Assembly: GCA_020852965.1 (NCBI GenBank)
Contig: JADYZV010000081.1
Coordinates: forward strand, 1 to 64,000
DNA: 64,000 nucleotides
Reading direction: 5' to 3'
DNA from: Pirellulaceae bacterium
GTDB lineage: Bacteria > Planctomycetota > Planctomycetia > Pirellulales > Pirellulaceae
The notes under the pieces are model-generated. The model was not told the DNA's origin. It saw nothing but the letters and a program-made list of their open reading frames with translations, and ran no database searches. A program made the translations under genes and the position numbers. Shown one piece after another: positions 1 to 5,924 of the stretch (position 1 is the first letter of the stretch; the number at the start of each line of letters is the position of its first letter).

Positions 1-1
1 C

Positions 2-490
2 GAGACGCTCGAAGACAGCGAGTATACTTCGGCCCAGCGACGCATCGAGTCTCTGCAATCTCCCGACAAACCTTCCGATCGTTTCTTAGCACCGCTGACC
101 ATCGACGAGCTGCGCGATAAACTCGGGCCGCGTCCCAGTTCTAGTGGCTATCGTTGTAGCGACAATGGCTTTCTGAACATGTCGAGCGAAGACTACTTGG
201 CTCTACTCGATTGGACCGCTCGTCAAGCAGCTGCAGGCAAGCGAGGTGTGACGCCCTCGGACACGCCCCCGATCCTTCAGCGACTAGGGCTTGAACCCGA
301 CGTATGGTGCGAATTGGTTCACGACTTCGGCACCCTATTTAAGCAGCCACGCATAAGTTACCTGGCATATCAATTAGCCCTGGCTAACGCCAATCGGGCC
401 AAATATGCGCATAAACTTATGCGTGGCTGCTTACAACTACAGTTGCAACCGACGGTCTTTTCATCTTTTTCTGATTTGGCGTTGTTATAA
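2..490 (+). pseudogene. C-terminal part of a planctomycete transposase-like (RAYT-type) protein, 3' end replaced by a palindrome
   Basis: The frame is open from the left edge of the window, so only the 3' end is present. The residues before and after the internal Met at 179 resemble the C-terminal region of planctomycete proteins annotated as transposases, with a segment like DYLALLDWTARQ and LVHDFGTLF. After FGTLF the frame enters a palindrome (341-432) and then runs antisense through the end of the neighbouring leftward gene, so the last 50 or so residues are unlikely to be native. I infer a truncated gene. If it is a REP-associated transposase, it would be a candidate source for mobilising the palindromic repeats in this window. 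Family assignment is from memory of similar proteins and is moderate at best. Confidence 0.4.
341..432. repeat. Perfect 19-bp inverted repeat with nested inner stems
   Basis: The arms are 341-359 and 414-432 and are exact reverse complements. Inside them are further matching pairs, GCATAT at 365-370 with ATATGC at 403-408, and a short TTAGCC/GGCTAA stem. The structure looks like a REP/BIME-type unit or a bidirectional terminator. It forms the 3' end of both the rightward gene before it and the leftward gene after it, so both proteins share the residues KQPRIS near their ends. Confidence 0.8.
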
Positions 491-1416
491 TCCTCGGTGA
501 TCTTCACCTGTGCGGTTCCATGCGACATGTCGGGGAGTGTGTTGATCGGTAGAGTGCGCAGGTCGGCGCGGATATTTTCTTCCCCTTCCAACTCTTTATC
601 ATTGATTGGGACGACGACGACGCGGCACTCCGTGCCAATTAGTGCAATCGGGGCGGATGTCCAGATATTCGGCGGCCCCTGCGTGAGGGTTAGCGCCTGA
701 CCACCGACTGTCAGCTTGTAGTCTACACCTGGAGTGGCGTCACCTTTCTGCGATGCGTCAATCCGCAAGTAGGCGCTACCTTGCATGTTTGCCGCAGTTA
801 GGTCTGGCTTGATAACCAACTCAGGAAAGATACCATCGGTACGATACTCCTCTGTCGAGCTGGGAGTTGTCGTAAGATTTAATCCTTCCAGAACGTCGCC
901 GATGGTGACCGTTCCACTCCCTGCAGCCGTGATGCCATAGGTGCTTGGCGAACCGATGAATGTTTGGCCGGAAGGGGAAACGCTGAGGACAACTGTTTCG
1001 TCAGGCTCCGCTTCTATGGTATCCCCAATCGGATTGACGGGTACGATGACTTGCGTCACACCGGCTGGAATGTACATGGACATTGTGCCAGCCTGCGGAC
1101 CAGAGCTCCATGTTGGATTGCCTCCAATACTCGACAGCCCGAGTGAATAGTCGGTTCCGTAGGTCGCCGAGCCAGATAAACTCAGTAGTATGGTACCGCC
1201 GGCCCAATGATTTGGAACGGCAAACTGAAAGGCCCCCGGATCGGGCGCACCTGGTTGGTAGAAAGTGCTGTGTGGCTCGGTCGCAGTGGCGTCGCTGGTC
1301 GTGAGAGTCAAGTTCTCGAAATAAAGCAGGGCATCGCTAGCAATCAGGCAAGTCGCTCGCGGTCGCGGCGACCGTGGCTGAAGAGGGGTAGAATGGCTGA
1401 GAATAAGGGTAAGCAT
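370..1416 (-). CDS. Calx-beta repeat protein, probably a fragment
   Basis: The 348-residue product carries two consecutive beta-rich segments (about residues 50-173 and 185-315) with the Calx-beta pattern: a GTDY-type turn, a stretch predicting a strand ending in VIVPVN or VVVPIND, and EPDETV or EGEEN acidic patches. Calx-beta domains bind calcium and occur in large secreted or surface proteins. No clear signal peptide is visible. The N-terminal 35 residues are rich in Pro/Arg and may not be native, and the stop codon lies inside the palindrome at 341-432. A second palindrome (1443-1499) sits just upstream. I therefore suspect a gene remnant bounded by repeats. The start at 1416 is simply the first Met. 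Confidence 0.45.
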   Translation of the reverse strand: MLTLILSHSTPLQPRSPRPRATCLIASDALLYFENLTLTTSDATATEPHSTFYQPGAPDPGAFQFAVPNHWAGGTILLSLSGSATYGTDYSLGLSSIGGNPTWSSGPQAGTMSMYIPAGVTQVIVPVNPIGDTIEAEPDETVVLSVSPSGQTFIGSPSTYGITAAGSGTVTIGDVLEGLNLTTTPSSTEEYRTDGIFPELVIKPDLTAANMQGSAYLRIDASQKGDATPGVDYKLTVGGQALTLTQGPPNIWTSAPIALIGTECRVVVVPINDKELEGEENIRADLRTLPINTLPDMSHGTAQVKITEDYNNAKSEKDEKTVGCNCSCKQPRISLCAYLARLALARAN

Positions 1417-1442
1417 CGTGCTGAAAATAAGTTCCGCAATCG

Positions 1443-1499
1443 GTAGTGGACGAGGCCCGCGAGTCCCGAGCTTCAGGACTCGCGGGCCTCGTTCACTAC
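1443..1499. repeat. Palindromic dispersed repeat, GTGGACGAGG family, copy 1
   Basis: Arms 1443-1466 and 1476-1499 match at 23 of 24 positions around a 9-base loop. The outer half, GTAGTGGACGAGG, recurs at 9695, 28257 and 57795 (reverse), so this is a dispersed element and not only a local terminator. Confidence 0.8.
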
Positions 1500-1612
1500 G
1501 TTGGTAATTTTCCGCACGATGCTAAACTGCATGTATTACGGCGAATTGATGCACGCGTCCGATTCGTCTCCACGAGCAACGCTGTTCGCTCTACTTTCAA
1601 AGAAATTATTGC

Positions 1613-3859
1613 ATGGCAAATCCAGCCTCTATTGTTACAGAGCCACGGGCCGGGCTGGGGCTACTGACGTTGTCGGCGCTGGTGGTGGCCAATATGGTCG
1701 GGGCGGGGGTGTTTACTTCGAGCGGCTTTGCGCTGGCGAGCGTGGGGAGTCCGGCCCGAGTGATGTTGGCGTGGTGGTTGTGTGGAGTGTGGGCTATCGC
1801 GGGGGCAGTTGCCTATGGCGGCCTAGTTCGACGGTTGCCACTGTCGGGAGGCGAATACCTCTTCTTAAGTCGTTTGGTGCATCCGTCCGTTGGCTTCCTG
1901 GCGGGGTGGATTTCCGTCGTGGCGGGCTTCACAGCGCCGATCGCGGTAGCCGCGCAGGGTGCAGCGCTGTACGCGCTGGGAGATGTCCCTCCCACCGATT
2001 GGCGATTGACCGCTGTGGCCATCGGGTTGATTGTGGTGGCCAGCCTGTTCCACTTGATAGGAATGTCGCTGGGGACCGGTCTGCAGAATGCCATCGTGGC
2101 GGCCAAGCTGGCGTTGTTAGCGGTGATCATCGGCTGGGCCTTTCTGTTTACTTCGACCGACGTCTGGCAAGGCGCCGCGCTGCCGGGGCACAGTCTGTCT
2201 TGGTGGCCCGAGGACTCGTCGGCTTGGACGGTGCTTGTCGGCTCGATGTCGTGGATCGCGCTCAGCTATACGGGCTTCAACGCGGCGATCTACGTGGCAG
2301 GACAAGCCAAGGATGCGCGACGCACCGTGCCGCTGGCCATGTTGTGGGGAACGTTGGTGGTCACGGTCGTTTATTTGCTGCTCAACTATGTGTTTGTGTA
2401 CGCTCCCGCGCCCGATGCGATCTCCAACCAAACCAACGTGGCATCCATTGCCGCCGAGGCGGTCGGTGGCACTACGCTTGCCCTGCTGGTGCGAGTGACA
2501 ATTGTGTTGGCGATGGTTAGCAGTGTGTTTGCCATGTTGCTGGCTGGTCCGCGCGTGTATCAGAAGATGGCCGAAGATGGCGTGATGCCCAAGCTGTTTC
2601 ACTCGGCTGGGGGCGCCCCCCGTTGGGCGACCACGGTGCAAGCTGGCCTGAGTTGTGTGGCTGTGTTTATGGCCGACCTGCTTCAGTTGATGAAGTACTT
2701 GGGACTGACCCTGTCGGCCTGTGGCGCATTGGCAGTGCTGTCGCTGTGGTGGGCCCGGCGGCGCATCCCGGACGCACAGCCACTGCGTTGGTGGGAGACA
2801 GCGGCAATGTTCGTTTATCTTCTCATTACACTGGCCATCCTGTGGGCCTCGCGCTTGACGCACGCTCCAGAATTCAACGCTATGCTCGTCACCTTCGCGC
2901 TCGGTGTGATCGTCTACCTAGCGTGGAACGTGCGCGACATGACCGCTATCGGATCGACGCGGCGTGCTGCAAATAAGTGGCATGAGCTTCCAGCTTGTGG
3001 TTCAGAAATCGCAAGCTGGAAGTTTACGCCGCAATCATGGCCCAAGTGTGGCACTTATGAATTGATCAAGCAGCTTGGTGAAGGGAGGTCAGCCGATATC
3101 TACTTAGCCCGCGGAGACCAAACGGAATCGGCGGAGGTGATCGTGAAAGTGCTGCGGCCAGTCAGTTCATCTCTCGATGAGCTACCAGGCTGGGAGCGAC
3201 AAGCCGATTTGCTACAGCGGCTCGATCATCCGAACATCGTTTGCTGTTTGGGGGCCGGACGTGTGGATGGTGACGGAAGCGCCTACTTGGCGATGCCGCG
3301 TGTGATAGGGGAGACACTGTGGGAATTGGTCCAGCGCGATGGCGGGTTAGCTCAGACGCGAGCTCTACCGCTGCTGCAACAAATCGCTTCGGCAGTGAGT
3401 GCCGTTCATGAGCTGGGCTATATCCACGGTGACTTGGCACCCAAGAACCTCATGGTGAGCGATGGTAAGCGGATAACATTAATTGATTTTGGGCTGGCGC
3501 GCGCTATCGATTCGGCGAAGTTCGAGCAGGTCCGAGGCACCCCTGCCTTCATGAGTCCCGAGAGCTGCCAGGCTGCGGATTCTGCGATACGTATCGGTCA
3601 AGCTAGCGATATCTATTCGTTTGGATGTCTGGCGTTCTTCATACTGACCGGCAAATTACCCGTGGACGGAGCGACTTCGATTGAAATCCTGTGGAAGCAG
3701 ATCCACGAGACTCCCCCCAAAGCTTCGTCGCTGGCAGCGCTGCCCATTAGCGCGGCTTTGGATGAGTTAATTAGCCAATGTTTAGAGAAGTCGCCTGAGG
3801 CGCGTCCGTCATCCATGGCCAACGTGCTCGGTAGGTTACAATACTACTCAAAAGACTGA
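1613..3859 (+). CDS. Amino-acid permease (APC family) fused to a Ser/Thr protein kinase
   Basis: The 748-residue product is one uninterrupted frame. Residues 1 to about 450 are a polytopic membrane transporter of the APC superfamily: the first helix carries NMVGAGVF (27-34) and a second motif LPLSGGEYLFL follows. Residues about 480-748 are a eukaryotic-type kinase domain with a glycine loop LGEGRSADIY, the ATP lysine K512, the catalytic loop HGDLAPKN (605-612), DFG at 625-627 and an SPE in the activation segment. The catalytic loop departs from the usual HRDLKPEN: Arg is Gly and Lys is Ala, but the Asp and Asn are kept. The linker (about 459-470) is encoded by a palindromic repeat. I infer a transporter with a tethered cytoplasmic kinase; substrate and targets are unknown. 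The ATG at 1613 has no clear Shine-Dalgarno sequence. Confidence 0.85.
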   Translation: MANPASIVTEPRAGLGLLTLSALVVANMVGAGVFTSSGFALASVGSPARVMLAWWLCGVWAIAGAVAYGGLVRRLPLSGGEYLFLSRLVHPSVGFLAGWISVVAGFTAPIAVAAQGAALYALGDVPPTDWRLTAVAIGLIVVASLFHLIGMSLGTGLQNAIVAAKLALLAVIIGWAFLFTSTDVWQGAALPGHSLSWWPEDSSAWTVLVGSMSWIALSYTGFNAAIYVAGQAKDARRTVPLAMLWGTLVVTVVYLLLNYVFVYAPAPDAISNQTNVASIAAEAVGGTTLALLVRVTIVLAMVSSVFAMLLAGPRVYQKMAEDGVMPKLFHSAGGAPRWATTVQAGLSCVAVFMADLLQLMKYLGLTLSACGALAVLSLWWARRRIPDAQPLRWWETAAMFVYLLITLAILWASRLTHAPEFNAMLVTFALGVIVYLAWNVRDMTAIGSTRRAANKWHELPACGSEIASWKFTPQSWPKCGTYELIKQLGEGRSADIYLARGDQTESAEVIVKVLRPVSSSLDELPGWERQADLLQRLDHPNIVCCLGAGRVDGDGSAYLAMPRVIGETLWELVQRDGGLAQTRALPLLQQIASAVSAVHELGYIHGDLAPKNLMVSDGKRITLIDFGLARAIDSAKFEQVRGTPAFMSPESCQAADSAIRIGQASDIYSFGCLAFFILTGKLPVDGATSIEILWKQIHETPPKASSLAALPISAALDELISQCLEKSPEARPSSMANVLGRLQYYSKD
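2987..3022. repeat. Palindromic repeat inside the permease-kinase linker
   Basis: Arms CTTCCAGCTTG (2987-2997) and CAAGCTGGAAG (3012-3022) are exact reverse complements around a 14-base loop. The imperfect match extends outwards on both sides. It lies exactly between the transporter and kinase modules and is translated. Confidence 0.8.
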
Positions 3860-4069
3860 CGCTTTTCGCGGAACGCCAGCACCGCAACACGCTCGATCCG
3901 TCTGCCCACCATGTCTGCTTGTTCCCCAAATCGACTCACGGCACAATCATGGTGGCAGAATGATCGATGCATCGGAGCCGGGCTTGCAGCCGTTCTCGAA
4001 TGGAACGTCAATCTTCCCGAATCGGTGATGTCGGACGAGATCGTGTTTCAACCATCGAAAATGATTTTC

Positions 4070-4100
4070 TCCTTCACTCCTTCACTCCTTCACTCCGCTC
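4070..4100. repeat. Short tandem repeat of CCTTCACT
   Basis: Three to four copies of an 8-base unit lie in the 256-base gap between the kinase fusion and the ThuA gene, just upstream of the ATG at 4116. Nothing else is recognisable in this gap. Such a run could vary in copy number and alter promoter spacing, which is an inference. Confidence 0.55.
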
Positions 4101-4115
4101 TCACACCATGGACTT

Positions 4116-5654
4116 ATGATGCACAACACTAAATTGAAGCTGCTCGCTTGCCTGCTGGTCACCTGCGTCACTGCAGTTGGTCGCTGTCAGGAAAAGGTTT
4201 TCACAACCTTGTTGATCGACGGCCAGAACAATCACAACTGGCAGCAGGCGACGCCCATGATCTGCGCCACGCTGGAGAGTACCGGACGCTTCAAGGTCGA
4301 CGTGGCTACTGCGCCGCCGGCCGGTGGCGATATGTCAAAATTCAATCCGAAGTTCGCCGACTACGATGTGGTGGTCAGCAATTACAACGGCGAACCTTGG
4401 TCGGAAGCTACCCAAAATGCGTTTGTTGATTATGTCTACGGTGGCGGGGGCTTTGTCTGCGTACATGCGGCGAACAATTCGTTTCCCAAGTGGGCCGAAT
4501 ACAATCAGATGATCGGCTTGGGGGGCTGGGGCGGTCGGACGGAAAAGGACGGGCCTTATGTGCGCTGGCGCGATGACAAGTTTGTGCGCGACACTCAGCC
4601 TGGTCGCGGCGGCAGTCACGGAAAGCGACATGAATTCGAGGTGGTGGTGCGCGATACCGATCATCCAATCACGCGAGGAATACCGACATCGTTCTTGCAA
4701 GCTGAGGACGAACTATATGCCGAGCTGCGTGGACCGGCCAAAGACATGGATGTGCTGGCCACCGCCTATAGCGATCCGGCCACGGGTGGCACGGGCGAAA
4801 ATGAACCGATCTTGATGGTCGTCGACGCGGGCAAGGGACGCGTCTTTCACACAACGTTAGGGCACGATGCGGTGTCGCAAAGTGGCGCTGCGTTTCAAGT
4901 CACACTGCAGCGTGGAACTGAATGGGCCGCCAGTGGCCAAGTGACTCAGCCCGCTGTCACGGCAGCACTGTTGAGCAACAAGACCGCAGTGACGCGCGAT
5001 CCCGCCACGCTCACCAAACCGGGCATTCAACAACAGGCTGATGCTAGTAAGCCACCCGTAGACTTCAGCAAGCAACCCGATATCAATGGTGAAGGTTGGA
5101 CGCCGATCTTCAACGGTAAGGATCTCAGTGGATGGTCGCAGAAGAATGGCTTGGCGACTTATACGGTGGAAGATGGGGCCGTGCTGGGACGTTCGGCTAA
5201 GAACAGCCCCAACTCGTTCATGTGCTCGGATCGCGACTACAGCGATTTTGAATTGACGTTTGAAGTCAAAGTCGATCCCGAGCTCAATTCGGGAGTTCAA
5301 ATCCGCTCGAAGAGCTTGCCGGATGTCGATAACGGTCGCGTGCATGGGCCACAAGTCGAAATTGAAGGTGGGGAAGCCGAAGCGGGGTATGTGTATGGCG
5401 AAGCTACGGGGCGCGGCTGGCTGAGCCCTCATCAGCCCCCTACCAAAGCGATGAAGGACAACGAGTGGAATCGCTTCGTGATCCGCGCCGTTGGCACGCG
5501 CATTCAAACTTGGATCAATGGTCAGCAGATCGAGGATATCGCAGATCCGGACAGCTACCTGTCGGGCTTTCTCGGATTGCAAGTCCACGGGGTGGGTGAT
5601 CGCGGGCCATTCGAGGTTCGCTGGCGCGATATCCGCATTCATGAAATCAAGTAG
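4116..5654 (+). CDS. Secreted ThuA-like protein with C-terminal DUF1080 (3-keto-disaccharide hydrolase) domain
   Basis: The 512-residue product begins with a signal peptide (hydrophobic LLACLLVTCVTAV, cleavage before about residue 25). A ThuA-like, amidotransferase-fold domain follows (about 28-255), recognisable from LLIDGQNNHNW, the VCVHAANNSF segment and the DHPITRGIP motif. A Gln/Pro-rich linker leads to a DUF1080 concanavalin-like domain (about 325-512) opening with WTPIFNGKDLSGW and ending in FEVRWRDIRIHEI. Such combinations are common among exported planctomycete proteins and are linked to breakdown of oxidised sugars. The exact reaction is not known. Two adjacent ATGs (4116, 4119) could serve as start. 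Confidence 0.88.
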   Translation: MMHNTKLKLLACLLVTCVTAVGRCQEKVFTTLLIDGQNNHNWQQATPMICATLESTGRFKVDVATAPPAGGDMSKFNPKFADYDVVVSNYNGEPWSEATQNAFVDYVYGGGGFVCVHAANNSFPKWAEYNQMIGLGGWGGRTEKDGPYVRWRDDKFVRDTQPGRGGSHGKRHEFEVVVRDTDHPITRGIPTSFLQAEDELYAELRGPAKDMDVLATAYSDPATGGTGENEPILMVVDAGKGRVFHTTLGHDAVSQSGAAFQVTLQRGTEWAASGQVTQPAVTAALLSNKTAVTRDPATLTKPGIQQQADASKPPVDFSKQPDINGEGWTPIFNGKDLSGWSQKNGLATYTVEDGAVLGRSAKNSPNSFMCSDRDYSDFELTFEVKVDPELNSGVQIRSKSLPDVDNGRVHGPQVEIEGGEAEAGYVYGEATGRGWLSPHQPPTKAMKDNEWNRFVIRAVGTRIQTWINGQQIEDIADPDSYLSGFLGLQVHGVGDRGPFEVRWRDIRIHEIK

Positions 5655-5662
5655 TTGGCATC

Positions 5663-5712
5663 GTAGCACGTTGGTCCCCAACGTGATTCTCGGTGGAGGA
5701 CCACCGAGCTAC
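5663..5712. repeat. Three-way-junction palindromic element (two hairpins inside an outer stem)
   Basis: CACGTTGG (5667-5674) pairs with CCAACGTG (5678-5685), CTCGGTGG (5689-5696) pairs with CCACCGAG (5701-5708), and an outer stem GTAGC/GCTAC (5663-5667, 5708-5712) closes both. It lies immediately after the stop codon of the ThuA gene. The design resembles paired REP (BIME) units; a terminator role is also possible. Confidence 0.75.
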
Positions 5713-5798
5713 TTTTAGCTGTTTAGCCAAACACACTTTTCTGGCTTGCGTCCCGCGCGATGGTTTGCTAATGGCATGTTAGAAAGGGAGATTCTATC

Positions 5799-5924
5799 AT
5801 GCGCATGACGATGTTGTTGCTGGCTGTTTGGCTGGTGTTGCTCACAACGGGCTGCACGATGACGAAGAAGGATCAGCCCCGTTCGCTGAGCGAATGGGGG
5901 AAATTATCGCGACCGAAATTTTAG
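5799..5924 (+). CDS. Small lipoprotein, 41 residues
   Basis: This short gene starts at ATG 5799, eight bases after a GGGAG Shine-Dalgarno sequence. The product has a hydrophobic N-terminus followed by a relaxed lipobox, LTTGC, with Cys at about residue 19, and then a short charged tail ending in RPKF. Lipid anchoring with only about 20 mature residues is predicted. The stop codon overlaps the last codon of the convergent gene by three to four bases. I do not recognise the family. Confidence 0.55.
   Translation: MRMTMLLLAVWLVLLTTGCTMTKKDQPRSLSEWGKLSRPKF

Noticed and set aside
1501..2520. A 339-codon rightward open frame
   Set aside because: It overlaps the permease in another frame, lacks hydrophobic structure and has an Arg/Gly-biased composition typical of a shadow frame.
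2117..2863. A leftward 248-codon frame
   Set aside because: It is antisense to the permease; no domain is recognisable and the product is rich in His, Gln and Arg.
4857..5681. A leftward 274-codon frame
   Set aside because: It is antisense to the ThuA-DUF1080 gene and has no recognisable domain.
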